A stretch of 64,000 bases of DNA from Lewinellaceae bacterium (GCA_016711435.1 JADJSY010000010.1:74050-138049), one strand, 5' to 3'. Positions 1 through 9,928 are shown, counted from the first letter of the stretch. A program made the numbers and translations. The notes: generated by a model from the letters alone, not told the origin.

Positions 1-136
1 GCTCCTCAAAAACCAAATAGGGCGAACGGCACCCCTGTTTTTTCTGTTTCCTGGTTTTGTTTTTGTTTTGGGGTTTGTTGGGGGAGAGGGTTTGGATATA
101 TGCTGCCATCTCACGCCAAAATTTGGGATGATTCAT
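1..136 (-). CDS. possible 5' end of a hypothetical protein, cut by the window edge
   Basis: On the minus strand an open frame starts with an ATG at 134-136 and stays open to the left edge, about 45 codons. It begins MNHPKFWREMAAYIQTL and is then rich in Lys, Gln and Asn. I recognise no family. It may be the start of a real gene outside the window or chance, because the stretch is short and no promoter is clear. Confidence 0.25.
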   Translation of the reverse strand, partial: MNHPKFWREMAAYIQTLSPNKPQNKNKTRKQKKQGCRSPYLVFEE

Positions 137-204
137 GTTTCTGGTAGCGAAACCGAAATAAAAATTTGTACCATTTATGATTTTGATACTATGAGACAAC
201 TACA

Positions 205-705
205 TTAAATCTGACAAATTTCCTCATAATCCGGCCTGTCATAAGGATTTCGATGTATAAACTGATTAAGAATCACGCCTTTATGTACCAGAAAAACACC
301 GGGCATCTGAAAACCGTCGCCCAGTTCTTCGCTGGGGTTGTTGTTACCATGCCCTTCCAGTACGCTGGCCTGAAATCCCCGAATCCAGTTCATCAGTCCG
401 AATATTTGCTGCGGCGTACCGCGTGACAGGCCGAATGCCTTGTAAAAAGTTTTCTCCGGATCCGAGATATGGTCGACCGGGAAAAGTTTGTATTTTTTAA
501 AAAACTTTTCAGCGGTTTCCTGATCGGGCGCCATGTGTACAAATACCACCCGGAATCCATTAGACTCCAGTTGTTTGCGTCTTTGAGAAATATCACTGAT
601 CGCTTCCCGGCAAAAAGAGCAGCCGAAGAATCGCAGAAAAACCAACATAACAGGTTGTTTCTCAGATATTTCGGCTAAGGACTCGCCACTATTGACCGTT
701 ATCAT
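205..705 (-). CDS. peroxiredoxin-like protein (SelL/AhpC-TSA type)
   Basis: A 166-residue cytoplasmic thioredoxin-fold protein. After the first beta strand (PVMLVFLRFFGC) it has a CxxC redox motif, FFGCSFCREA, near residues 29-32, followed by a helix and the AhpC/TSA-like core; GFQMPGVFLVHKGV near residue 132 is the typical cis-Pro strand segment. The family includes SelL, where the two cysteines are selenocysteines; here both are Cys. It probably reduces peroxides or disulfides with an unknown partner. No signal peptide is visible. It lies on the same strand as mdh, separated by a repeat-filled gap, so co-transcription is possible but not shown. Confidence 0.82.
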   Translation of the reverse strand: MITVNSGESLAEISEKQPVMLVFLRFFGCSFCREAISDISQRRKQLESNGFRVVFVHMAPDQETAEKFFKKYKLFPVDHISDPEKTFYKAFGLSRGTPQQIFGLMNWIRGFQASVLEGHGNNNPSEELGDGFQMPGVFLVHKGVILNQFIHRNPYDRPDYEEICQI

Positions 706-763
706 ATTCTCCCAGAAACCGGGATGCTGCTACAGAGGGTTGGATTTCAGACATAACTTTTTA

Positions 764-872
764 ATGTGTGTTTGGTGTTTCGTTTTTCGTGTTTGGGGTG
801 CTTCGCTCAACCATCACAGCATGTCTTGGGCAATGTCCCCCCAAACACCAAACACGAAACACCAAACACGAA
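764..872. repeat. intergenic inverted repeat, GTGTTTGGTGTTT family
   Basis: The left arm is built from GTGTTTGGTGTTTCG-like units (from 764) and the right arm from CAAACACCAAACACGAAACACC-like units (ending 872). They can pair into a long imperfect hairpin. The right arm ends 2 nt from the mdh stop codon. Related copies occur at 11422-11555, 20564-20781, 22960-23145 and about 25745-25790. Confidence 0.8.
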
Positions 873-874
873 AA

Positions 875-1810
875 TCACAGTACATTCATAGCATCCAGCG
901 CATCAGAAACTTCTTTGACGGCTGCGGCAGATTTATGCAACAGATCGAGTTCGTCTTTTTTCAGGCGAAGTTTGATAATTTCCTGGATTCCTTTGCGGCC
1001 GAGTTTGACCGGCGTGCCTACGAACACATCCTTCAGTTTGTATTGACCGTTGAGCCGTACGCAGCAGGGGAAAACGCGTTTTTCGTCTTTAAAAATGGAA
1101 ATAGCCATTTGGGCCGCCGCTGCGCCGGGTGCATACCAGGCGGAAGTGCCCATGAGGTTGACCAATTCGCCGCCACCGAATTTGGTGCGCTCAATGATGG
1201 CCTCCAGTTTATCTTTTTTAATCAGTTCCGTGACCGGAATACCGCTTACGGTTGTGTAGCGGGGCAGCGGCACCATGGTATCGCCATGCCCGCCCATCAG
1301 CATCGCCTGAATGTCTTTGGGCGATACGTCGAGGGCTTCCGCGAGAAATGCCCGGTAACGGGCCGTATCGAGTACGCCGGCCATGCCGATCACGCGTTTG
1401 TCAGAAAGTCCGGAGGCTTTCCAGCAGGCGTATGTCATTACGTCGAGCGGATTGGAAACCACGATAATGATCGGGTTTTTGGTGTATTTCAGGATATTTT
1501 GGGTGACGGAAACCACGATTTTAGCATTCGTGGAAATCAGGTCATCGCGGCTCATGCCTGGCTTGCGCGGGATACCGGCGGTAATGACCACGATATCCGA
1601 ATTGGCAGTGAGGGCATAATCGTCGCCACCCGTCAGCCGGGTGGAATAGCCGTCGACAGGCGCCTGCTGCCAGGTATCGAGGGCTTTACCTTTGGCTAAA
1701 TTGCCCTGAATATCAATCAATACAACCTCGTTGAAGAGGTCTTCGTGTGCCAGTACATTCGCACAGGTGGCGCCTACATTGCCGGCGCCTACGACGGTAA
1801 TTTTGCTCAT
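875..1810 (-). CDS. mdh: malate dehydrogenase
   Basis: NAD-dependent malate dehydrogenase of the LDH-like class, 311 residues, interconverting malate and oxaloacetate in the TCA cycle. The N-terminal Rossmann motif is VGAGNVGATCANVLA, the substrate-loop segment is GIPRKPGMSRDDL (Arg rather than the Gln of lactate dehydrogenases), and the catalytic His lies in MGGHGDTMVPLPRY. I chose the ATG at 1808-1810 because the glycine loop follows directly; the 21 upstream in-frame codons have no family equivalent. A TACTTTTG box lies 37 nt upstream. Intact. Confidence 0.97.
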   Translation of the reverse strand: MSKITVVGAGNVGATCANVLAHEDLFNEVVLIDIQGNLAKGKALDTWQQAPVDGYSTRLTGGDDYALTANSDIVVITAGIPRKPGMSRDDLISTNAKIVVSVTQNILKYTKNPIIIVVSNPLDVMTYACWKASGLSDKRVIGMAGVLDTARYRAFLAEALDVSPKDIQAMLMGGHGDTMVPLPRYTTVSGIPVTELIKKDKLEAIIERTKFGGGELVNLMGTSAWYAPGAAAAQMAISIFKDEKRVFPCCVRLNGQYKLKDVFVGTPVKLGRKGIQEIIKLRLKKDELDLLHKSAAAVKEVSDALDAMNVL

Positions 1811-1846
1811 TGAATTTTGACTATTTTGTATTGGTAGTAAGATCGG

Positions 1847-1854
1847 CAAAAGTA
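1847..1854 (-). promoter_or_regulatory. Bacteroidota -7 box upstream of mdh
   Basis: TACTTTTG on the minus strand matches the TAnnTTTG -7 consensus of Bacteroidota sigma-A promoters, 37 nt before the mdh start codon. I do not see a convincing -33 TTG at standard spacing. Confidence 0.6.
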
Positions 1855-1926
1855 GAGAAAATTTCTGCGACACGACGTGTATCTATGTCATAGAAACCGC
1901 TGTTTTTAGTCATTTTTTACCAAAAT

Positions 1927-2121
1927 ATGGATTTTGGCAGCCTGCATATCATTGATGTTCCAAAACTCAAGACAACTTCGACACACCATAATATGCATCA
2001 TCAGTTATTTAATGGAAACTACGCCTTGTATTTCACCTGGTGGGACAAATGGATGGGGACGGAATTCAAAGACTATGAAAAAAGGCACGCGCAAATTTTT
2101 GAAAGAAAAGACAGGGCCTAG
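1927..2121 (+). pseudogene. C-terminal remnant of a fatty acid hydroxylase / sterol desaturase
   Basis: The 64-codon open frame contains HHNMHHQLFNGNYALYF followed by WDKWMGTEF. This resembles the last histidine box and the NYG.YF..WD..FGT tail of membrane fatty acid hydroxylase superfamily proteins, usually 250-400 residues long. The N-terminal membrane helices and other His boxes are absent from the preceding sequence, which is the mdh promoter region. I read this as a leftover of a deleted gene; the rest could also have been lost in assembly. Confidence 0.6.
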
Positions 2122-2416
2122 GTATTAGATATGACACCGGCTTCAAAAATCTGCAAATAATCCGAGCGCGGTAACGGGTGCAGCCAACACGTTTTGGCCT
2201 TTCAGGGATCCCGTGAATCGGGCTGTGGTGCGGGCGCTCCTTTTCCATGCCTCCGCCCTGAAAAAAGAGCGCCCCACCGGAAAATGACCGATGGGGCGCT
2301 TACTTCAAAATTTCAGATGTCTGAACAAACGACTTTTGGCAGAAAATCGCCCGGGGTTGCCGGATGGATTAGCGGTTGCCCGATTTATCTTTTTTCATGT
2401 CGCCTTTGACCTGGCT
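2122..2416. other. gap between desaturase remnant and periplasmic protein gene
   Basis: About 295 nt with no gene I can support. The only clear element is the minus-strand terminator at 2261-2300. The rest, 2122-2260, shows no recognisable coding or RNA signal. Confidence 0.5.
2261..2300 (-). terminator. Rho-independent terminator for the LTxxQ protein gene
   Basis: On the minus strand a GC-rich stem (AGCGCCCCATCGG pairing with CCGGTGGGGCGCT) with a 7-nt loop is followed by a CTTTTTTC tract. It lies about 120 nt downstream of the stop codon of the gene at 2417-2848 and is correctly oriented to end its transcript. Confidence 0.75.
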
Positions 2417-2848
2417 TTATCCGCGTTGTTCCCGCTTCACTTTGGTCGCTTTCTTCGGGTGCTTGTTGTATTGCTTCTGGGCTTTTTTTGCCTCTTTGCG
2501 CGCCGTGATTTCGTCATATTTGGCTGCCTGGTCGGCATTCAGCACGGCTCTTTGCGCGCGTTTTCTTTCTTCGCGCAGCTGAGACATGTCTTGCTTTTTA
2601 GCGTCTTTCGTTGCTTTTGATTTGATTTTGTAATCTTCGTCCGCTTTTTTGAATTGCTCTCTTTGTTTCTGGGTAAGGTTCAGTTCGTCTTCCACAGGTA
2701 CAGGTTTTTGCTTCTTCGCCTTCATTTCAGAGCCTTCTGCCCTGTTTTTTTTCAAAGGTGCGGTTTCGGTTTGCGCTTGTGCCGCTGCAGCAAAAAGCAA
2801 TATGAACAGCAATACAGAGCGTGATTTGATTGACTTATACATTTTCAT
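2417..2848 (-). CDS. small secreted LTxxQ-motif (Spy/CpxP-like) protein
   Basis: 143 residues. The N-terminal signal peptide (SVLLFILLFAAAAQAQ) has an AQA-like cleavage site near residue 26. The mature protein is very rich in Lys, Gln, Glu and Arg and is predicted all-helical. The segment LNLTQKQREQFKKADEDY resembles the LTxxQ motif of Spy/CpxP periplasmic stress chaperones, and a second weaker repeat, LNADQAAKYDEITARKEAKK, follows. The basic C-terminal tail is unusual for Spy. Chaperone-like function is inference. It appears monocistronic with its own terminator. Confidence 0.7.
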   Translation of the reverse strand: MKMYKSIKSRSVLLFILLFAAAAQAQTETAPLKKNRAEGSEMKAKKQKPVPVEDELNLTQKQREQFKKADEDYKIKSKATKDAKKQDMSQLREERKRAQRAVLNADQAAKYDEITARKEAKKAQKQYNKHPKKATKVKREQRG

Positions 2849-3023
2849 AATGAGATATTCATTTTAGTGAGTAATGGTCCTTTGACTCCAAAACGGCCAA
2901 TTAGTTTCCCCGGTGTACCCTTAAATAAATCTTAAAGTTTCCGGCAGCACCCCGGACAAGACTGAAAAGCGCTGAACGTCTCGCGTTAGCAAGGCTTTTT
3001 GTTTTTCCACCAACTGAAAACTG

Positions 3024-3031
3024 TACTTTTG
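3024..3031 (+). promoter_or_regulatory. -7 box upstream of lipoprotein gene
   Basis: TACTTTTG fits TAnnTTTG and a TTTTTG lies about 22 nt upstream (2996-3001), close to the expected -33 position. The ATG at 3059 follows 28 nt later, which supports that start over the upstream in-frame ATG at 2999. Confidence 0.65.
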
Positions 3032-3058
3032 CCGCATCAAGTGTTTAACCACCCGATA

Positions 3059-4093
3059 ATGAAAAAATTATTGCTGTTATGCCCGGTACTCGGGCTTTTA
3101 TGGAGTGCATGTTCAAATGAATTTGACATTGCCGCCCCTTTCAAAGAAATTCCTGTTGTTTATGGCATTATTTCCCCGGATGACACTGCCCACTATATTC
3201 GGATAGAACGGGCTTTTATCGATCCGGACGCCAGCGCTTATGTTGTGGCAAAAATTGCCGACTCTTTGTATTATCCCGCCAATGCGATTTCCGTATTTCT
3301 GCAACGCGTGGGAAATGCGCAACGGTATCAGTTGACCCGTGTCGACGGCAACCTGGAAGGATATGTGCGCGACGAAGGCACCTTTGCCCAGTCGCCCAAC
3401 TGGTTGTATAAAATCAAAGACAGCCAACTTGGCGGCGGTTTGGCAGACGGCTTAACGTACCGACTCATCATTGAACGCGCAGACGGCAAACCGGCTATTA
3501 CAGGGGAAACCACGGTGCCAGATACCATGATGTTGATCCGGCCGGAGCCATCGTTTTTTACACCCAGAAGAATCAATATTGCCGGTAGTGTTCCCATTGT
3601 GGTGGAATGGCGTTGTCGCGCAAATGCAGTTATTTTTGATGTTTACCTGAATATCCGCTACCGGGAAGTAGCCCCCAATGGTAGCCAGGAAATGAAAAGT
3701 TTTCGCTGGAAGGCTGCCAAAAATGTGCTTCGGGAAAACACAGTCATCGGCGGCGGCTTTTACAGAGGCCGATCAAACTTCCTGGCAACTGATTTTTACA
3801 ATGCGTTGTTACAAAACATCGAACCATCCACCACGTTGCAGCGGTATTTTAGCGGCATCGACGTAATAGTGGAAGGCGCCGGCCCGGAAATTGCAGCATA
3901 CCAGGAAAGCGAAGCCGTCAATTCGGGTCTGACGGGCGCCGAAGTCACCACATCGTATACCAACCTTTCCGAAGGTTTCGGTATTTTTACCGCCAGAAAA
4001 AGTTGGCCATTCCCGAATTTTGAACTGGAAAGCAAATCTGTCGATTCCCTGAACCTTGATCCGAAGTTCCGCGTCCTCAATTTTAAAGGATAA
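3059..4093 (+). CDS. lipoprotein of unknown function
   Basis: 344 residues from the ATG at 3059. MKKLLLLCPVLGLLWSAC gives a lipobox with the lipidated Cys at residue 18, so it is probably anchored in the outer or inner membrane facing the periplasm. The rest is predicted mostly beta: FKEIPVVYGIISPDD, then a Fn3/Ig-like region with FLQRVGNAQRYQL and YRLIIERADGKP, similar in general build to the beta-sandwich lipoproteins that accompany TonB receptors or gliding proteins in Bacteroidota. I do not recognise a named family. The start is chosen because the promoter box lies inside the longer version. Confidence 0.7.
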   Translation: MKKLLLLCPVLGLLWSACSNEFDIAAPFKEIPVVYGIISPDDTAHYIRIERAFIDPDASAYVVAKIADSLYYPANAISVFLQRVGNAQRYQLTRVDGNLEGYVRDEGTFAQSPNWLYKIKDSQLGGGLADGLTYRLIIERADGKPAITGETTVPDTMMLIRPEPSFFTPRRINIAGSVPIVVEWRCRANAVIFDVYLNIRYREVAPNGSQEMKSFRWKAAKNVLRENTVIGGGFYRGRSNFLATDFYNALLQNIEPSTTLQRYFSGIDVIVEGAGPEIAAYQESEAVNSGLTGAEVTTSYTNLSEGFGIFTARKSWPFPNFELESKSVDSLNLDPKFRVLNFKG

Positions 4094-4187
4094 GGAAAAA
4101 GGCAAAATTGCAAATGGCAAAAAGTAATGTAAATAATTGATTATCAACACTGATAACCAATAACTAATAACGGATAACTACTTAATA
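4094..4187. repeat. composite intergenic element before panB (GGCAAAATTGC + TTATCAACACTGATAAC)
   Basis: AAAAAGGCAAAATTGCAAATGG-type sequence directly after the lipoprotein stop is followed by a segment with TGATTATCAACACTGATAAC, AATAACTAATAACGG and ATAACTACTTAATA, running to the panB ATG. The same two-part element, in the same order and at the same distance from a start codon, occurs at 9929-10030. Confidence 0.8.
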
Positions 4188-5006
4188 ATGTCCGCAACTA
4201 CCGGAGAAATCAAACGCGTCACCACCCATGTCATCCAGGCCATGAAAACACGCGGTGAAAAGATTGCCATGCTCACCGCCTACGACTTTTCAATGGCCAG
4301 AATGCTCGATGAGGCTGGTATCGACATCCTGTTGGTAGGCGACTCCGCCTCTAACGTAATGGCCGGGCATGAAACCACCCTTCCAATTACCCTCGATCAA
4401 ATGATCTACCACGCGCAATCTGTCGTGCGGGCCGTCAGCAGGGCTATGGTAGTGGTGGACTTGCCATTTGGCAGTTATCAGGCCAATTCGGAAATCGCCC
4501 TTTCCAGCGCTATCCGGATTATGAAGGAATCGGGCGCACATGCCGTCAAATTAGAAGGCGGTTCGGAAGTAGAGGATTCCATTAAACGTATCCTGATGGC
4601 CGGCATCCCGGTAATGGGCCACCTGGGGTTGACGCCGCAAAGCATCTATAAATTCGGCACCTACACCGTACGCGCCAAGGAAGAAGAAGAAGCCCAAAAA
4701 CTTCGGGAAGACGCCAAATTGCTCCAGGCGCTCGGGTGTTTTGCCATCGTGCTGGAAAAAATTCCGGCCCCTCTGACCAAAGCGGTATCGGAAAGTATTG
4801 AAATTCCCACCATCGGCATCGGGGCGGGCAAACATGCCGACGGCCAGGTTTTGGTCACACACGATATGCTGGGCATTACCAAGGATTTTAAACCGCGTTT
4901 TTTACGCCGCTACCTCGAACTGTTTGAAACCATCGGGAACGCCACCAAACAGTATGTATCCGATGTTAAAAAACGGGAGTTTCCAAATGATTCGGAACAA
5001 TATTAG
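4188..5006 (+). CDS. panB: 3-methyl-2-oxobutanoate hydroxymethyltransferase
   Basis: 272 residues, the usual PanB length. It transfers a hydroxymethyl group from 5,10-methylenetetrahydrofolate to alpha-ketoisovalerate to make ketopantoate, the first committed step of pantothenate and CoA synthesis. Family motifs are intact: KIAMLTAYDFSMARMLDEAG, the Mg-binding VGDSASNVMAGHETT, VKLEGGSE, MGHLGLTPQS and IGIGAGKHADGQVLV. It is cytoplasmic. mltG follows in the same direction; panC and panD are not in the window. The methylene donor links it to FolD encoded at 23-24 kb. Confidence 0.96.
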   Translation: MSATTGEIKRVTTHVIQAMKTRGEKIAMLTAYDFSMARMLDEAGIDILLVGDSASNVMAGHETTLPITLDQMIYHAQSVVRAVSRAMVVVDLPFGSYQANSEIALSSAIRIMKESGAHAVKLEGGSEVEDSIKRILMAGIPVMGHLGLTPQSIYKFGTYTVRAKEEEEAQKLREDAKLLQALGCFAIVLEKIPAPLTKAVSESIEIPTIGIGAGKHADGQVLVTHDMLGITKDFKPRFLRRYLELFETIGNATKQYVSDVKKREFPNDSEQY

Positions 5007-5080
5007 TTTTTGGAATTTACCTTATGGATAACAATCACTATGCGTTGCTCCAACCCAGCGGGCAACTACATTTCAACAAC

Positions 5081-6299
<1,219 letters not shown>

Positions 6300-6308
6300 A
6301 ACCTTTCT

Positions 6309-6958
6309 ATGAAATTACTACTAATTGGTATGGGGCCGGGCAACGGCATTTCCATCGCCAAAGATTTGGCCGCGAGGGTTTTGAAATACTGATGGTCGCG
6401 CGCAATGAAGATAAATTGAAATCCTATGTGGCAGAATTGGCACAATCAGGCATCAAGTCTCAGGCATATCCGGCAGACATTGCCGATTCCGACACTTTTG
6501 TCCGTTTGCTGGAACACATCGTTGACGAACATAAGGATATTGAAATCCTGCATTACAACGCCAGTTCCTACAACCCGGCCACACCTTCCCAAATTTCCTT
6601 GTCCGTCTTCCTGAACGACCTGAATATCAACGTAGTAGGCGCTTTATTGGCTGCTAAAGCCGTTTTTTCACAAATGAAAGAAAGGGAACATGGCGCCATG
6701 TTTTTCACAGGAGGCGGCACCGCTTATCAGGCGCCGGCCATGCTGGCTTCGCTCGGAATGGGTAAAGCGGCCATGCGCAACCTGGTTTTTTCTATTGCGC
6801 AGGAAGGCGCGCCATTGGGTATCAAAGCAGCTACGGTAACGATCAGCGGCATGGTCAAGGCAGGCACCCGATTTGACCCGGATTTAATAGCCGACGAATT
6901 CTGGCGGCTTTATCAGTTGCCGAAGGGGCAGTGGGAAACGGAAGTGCATTGGCAGTGA
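6309..6958 (+). CDS. short-chain dehydrogenase/reductase, frameshifted near 6375-6385
   Basis: A Rossmann-fold SDR. The ATG at 6309 gives MKLLLIGMGPGNGISIAK, the nucleotide-binding loop; the frame then breaks and resumes as GREGFEILMVARNEDKL if one base is added after CCAAAG. The remainder reads to 6958 (about 216 residues): YPADIADSDTF, the NAG-equivalent LHYNASSYNP, and the catalytic region GGGTAYQAPAMLASLGMGKAAMRN. The usual YxxxK appears as LGMGK, so the catalytic Tyr is replaced by Leu while the Lys is kept; activity is therefore uncertain. Substrate unknown. The frameshift is probably a sequence error, but decay cannot be excluded. Confidence 0.75.
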
Positions 6959-6961
6959 GTC

Positions 6962-7110
6962 ATAGGGTTGATGAGGTTGATGAGGTTGATGAGGTTGATA
7001 AGGGTTGATGAGGGTTGATAATACATTCGCTCGAAAATGGAGCGATTTAACTTTTTAGCGCTCTTTTTTCGATCCCGCTCGTTCATTCCTCATCCCTCAT
7101 TCCTCATCCC
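6962..7110. repeat. mixed intergenic repeats (GTTGATGAGG left arm, CCTCATTCCTCATCC right arm)
   Basis: GAGGTTGATGAGGTTGATG repeats follow the SDR stop; the middle contains CGCTCGAAAATGGAGCG and a short stem; the right end is TCATTCCTCATCCCTCATTCC, from a different repeat family. Unlike most other gaps, the two arms do not match each other, as if two families met here, between convergent genes. Confidence 0.7.
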
Positions 7111-7112
7111 TG

Positions 7113-8175
7113 TTAAATCAACCTATTCGGCGTCTGCGCGTATAAAAGCAGGGTATTTTCACCAAAATACTCCTTGAAGGCCAGCGCAAACGTACCCGGA
7201 CTGCTGAATCCCACGAGTTCGCTGATGGCCTGCGGCGTCCCTGCGCGTTTTTCGAGCAATATTTTGGCTTTTTCCAGCCGCATTTCACGGATCAGTTGCA
7301 CAGGTTCCTTGCCTGTCAGCACTTTCAATTTCTTGACGTAGTGCGTTTTGGTCAACTGCATTTTGCGGGCAATATCATCGGCCATAAAATCCGGATCGGC
7401 CAGATTATGCTCGATCATTTGCATGGTATTGGACAGGAAAGGTTCCTCGATGGTGATGCGATTTTCTGTGAAATACAGGTGCATATAACGATTGAACTGC
7501 TCGTGTTTTACTTTGCGAGCGTCCAGCAGGCGCTGCACGGAAGCGTCAAATTCATCATCGATTACCGGACGGGTAAACCAGGCGTCGGCGCCGGCGCGCA
7601 AGGCATCCAATTTGCCTTCATTCCCGAATTTATCCGTCAGCAGCACGACCGGAATATGGTTGGTGCGGTTCCGAAAGTTTAATCTGGCGCGCCACCTCGA
7701 TACCCGATTTTCCATTTAACAGGGCGTCGCAAACTACGATATCCGGCATCAGATCATTGGCCAATTGCAGCCCTTCTGTAAAGGTATGAGCGGTTTCAAT
7801 CTGAAAACGATCGGACAACAGCGATTTCAAATACAGTACTACCTGCCGGTTCGGCTCAATCAGCAAGGCAATTGCTTCCGGTTTGGGGCCGTGGTACATC
7901 GGGTACGGATCCGGCGAAGTAAGTGTGACTGCACTCAGGGGAACAGCGACCGACGTGGCTTCCACGAAGTCTGCATTGTGCTTCATCTCCGCTTCGTATT
8001 GCAGATTGCTGCGCATAATATCCCATTCCAACTCCTTCTTTTCCAACAACTTACGCCAGCGGTCATTGCTCCGAAAATTAGAGTATAACAATGCGATGAA
8101 CATCAATCCGGCAGCGCCGACCAGCAGCCACAGGCGTTCTTTTTCCATACGGACATAATTGCGCTCAGCCAACAT
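7113..8175 (-). CDS. membrane-anchored response-regulator/AraC transcription factor, frameshifted near 7670
   Basis: From an ATG at 8173-8175: one transmembrane helix (LWLLVGAAGLMFIALLYSNF), a short coiled coil, a receiver-like domain (ALLIEPNRQVVLYLKSLL, phospho-acceptor Asp in DIVVCDALLNGKSG, WFTRPV where the conserved Lys is Arg), and a C-terminal AraC double helix-turn-helix (MADDIARKMQLTKTHYVKKL and AISELVGFSSPGTFALAFKE). The frame breaks between RQIKLS and RTNHIPVVLLTD, near 7670; one base restores it. The degenerate receiver suggests phosphorylation-independent signalling. Its ATG overlaps the end of the upstream helical gene by 11 nt, and the two may be one gene split by an indel. Confidence 0.78.
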
Positions 8176-8680
8176 CTAATCGGCGCAAGGCCGTCAGGGA
8201 ATCCAGTTGGCGGCGCATATCCGATGTAGATCGGCGGCGTTCACGGGCTGCTATGGAGTCCTGTGCGACTGCGAGCAATTGCTGACAGGTGAGTGCCTGA
8301 TCGGGCAAATCCCATTTCCGGCATTCCTCGACGATCACTTTTAACAAAGCGGCCTTATTGACTGGGTTGGGGTCTTTGCGGGCACTCAATTCGGCATCTG
8401 CCAGCAAACGGGTAGCGCTCCGGTCATCCTGATTGGCGCGGTAAATACTGGACAACAGCGTCAGCGATCTCGGGGTTATCGGTATTTGATGCTGTTTCAA
8501 AAACGCCCTGAACGCTTCCGCTTCCACCTGTGCCTGTTCGTAACTGCCCGATTGTGTCAGTTGAACAAGCAAGGCAATCCGATTGCTCAGGGTATCCTGA
8601 ACAGCAGTGCTTTGGGCTGAAAGCCCGCCAGCCCCCCAAAAGAGCATTACATAAATAAATGGACGAATAAAACGGCGCAT
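8165..8680 (-). CDS. secreted TPR-like helical sensor, probably the N-terminal part of the adjoining AraC regulator
   Basis: About 171 residues from ATG 8680, beginning with a signal peptide (MRRFIRPFIYVMLFWGAGG, LSAQ cleavage). The body is all-helical, with TPR-like pairs such as LVQLTQSGSYEQAQVEAEAF and LLSSIYRANQDDRSATRLL, and ends in a coiled coil (RRRSTSDMRRQLDSLTALRR). In Bacteroidota sensors this coiled coil normally leads directly into a transmembrane helix. Here that helix begins in the overlapping next frame, so a one-base indel at about 8165-8170 probably splits a single periplasmic TPR-TM-receiver-AraC protein. A true overlapping gene pair is the alternative. Confidence 0.65.
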   Translation of the reverse strand: MRRFIRPFIYVMLFWGAGGLSAQSTAVQDTLSNRIALLVQLTQSGSYEQAQVEAEAFRAFLKQHQIPITPRSLTLLSSIYRANQDDRSATRLLADAELSARKDPNPVNKAALLKVIVEECRKWDLPDQALTCQQLLAVAQDSIAARERRRSTSDMRRQLDSLTALRRLDVG

Positions 8681-8833
8681 GGGAGTCGGAGAAAATACGT
8701 TGGATAACCCGGATAATGGGATAAAAAGGTTTCTTAGGGCAAACATACAGAAAATACAGCCACATAAAAAACGCAGAACTTTGTTGGAGTGCATGTATTT
8801 TTACTCCAAAATTCAGCAATCGCTCTAAAACCC

Positions 8834-9928
8834 ATGTTTGAACTGCGCGGAAGTCTTTCCAAAATTCAAAATATCACGCTCGGCATTCTGGGGGCAATCA
8901 TGTTAATTGGCTTTTGGTGGTTACTCGCCGAAATGCTTGCCATACCCGCCCTCGACTATCAGGCGCCTCGCTTAGATGATCCTTCTTTGCAAAATCTGAA
9001 CCGCGACTCGCTGCTGCGGGCAGACAGCATTCAGTTTGCAAACGCCAAAACGGTTGGAAAAATCTATAAAATTCTGCCTACTCCGCTTCATGTGATCCAG
9101 GCTTATCCAAAATTACTGGAAGAAGACAACCTGCCTGTACACACCATCCATTCTATCTGGCTGAACTTTAAAGGTTACTTCTGGGCCATCCTGGTGTCAT
9201 TTTTCGTCGGGGGACTGATCGGGTTTATCCCCTTGTTCCGGGGGCTTTTTTCCCGACCGGTCGATGCCATGCGTTACCTGCCCATTTCGGCGCTCACCGG
9301 TTTGTTTATGCTCTGGTTTGGCCTGGGCGACAATATGAAAGTGGCTTTTCTGGCGTTCGGTATCTTCGTCTACATGATTCCGGTGATTGTACAACGCATC
9401 AATGAAGTCGAAAACGTTCACCTTACCACCGTTTACACTTTAGGCGCCGGCAGTTGGCAGACCCTGATTTCTGTTTACCTGCCCTCGGTCATTTCCAAAT
9501 TTATGGAGGACTTGCGCGTACTCACGGCTATTTCCTGGACGTATATCATCATCGCGGAAATCCTGAACAATACCGGCGGACTGGGCTCGCTGATTTACTG
9601 GCTTGCCCGCCGCGACAAAACGGATAAGGTATTCGCCGTGCTGCTGCTTATTATTGTTATCGGTATTCTACAGGACAGGTTGTTTGTCTATCTGGATAAA
9701 CGCCTCTTTCCGCACAAACATTATAAAACCAAGGTAGACGGACTGAAAGAAGTTCAAACCGGTATTTATATTGTACTGGGAACCTTTGCCCTGGCGGTGT
9801 TGCTGCCTTTGTTTATTTCTTTGTCCCCCACCCTGCTGCTGCAAGGCGCAGGATTGGTCATTCTGGCCGCTATCGGTCTTATCCTGATGGGTGAAATGAA
9901 ACTTTGGAATGGTCTACAGGCCGTGTGA
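8834..9928 (+). CDS. ABC transporter permease, NitT/TauT (SsuC/TauC-like) type
   Basis: 364 residues from ATG 8834. An N-terminal helix is followed by a periplasmic linker (residues about 40-95), then the binding-protein-dependent transport core of five to six helices with the EAA-like loop TLGAGSWQTLISVYLPS. Two extra hydrophobic helices lie at the C terminus (GIYIVLGTFALAVLLPLFIS and LVILAAIGLILMG), making it longer than the usual 250-280 residues. It pairs with the ATPase at 10031. No substrate-binding protein gene lies within the window, so the substrate (nitrate, sulfonate, aliphatic amine or other) cannot be named. Confidence 0.88.
   Translation: MFELRGSLSKIQNITLGILGAIMLIGFWWLLAEMLAIPALDYQAPRLDDPSLQNLNRDSLLRADSIQFANAKTVGKIYKILPTPLHVIQAYPKLLEEDNLPVHTIHSIWLNFKGYFWAILVSFFVGGLIGFIPLFRGLFSRPVDAMRYLPISALTGLFMLWFGLGDNMKVAFLAFGIFVYMIPVIVQRINEVENVHLTTVYTLGAGSWQTLISVYLPSVISKFMEDLRVLTAISWTYIIIAEILNNTGGLGSLIYWLARRDKTDKVFAVLLLIIVIGILQDRLFVYLDKRLFPHKHYKTKVDGLKEVQTGIYIVLGTFALAVLLPLFISLSPTLLLQGAGLVILAAIGLILMGEMKLWNGLQAV

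Noticed and set aside
692..1699. long plus-strand open frame across mdh
   Set aside because: It is antisense to malate dehydrogenase, with no family motifs and a biased composition; a shadow frame.
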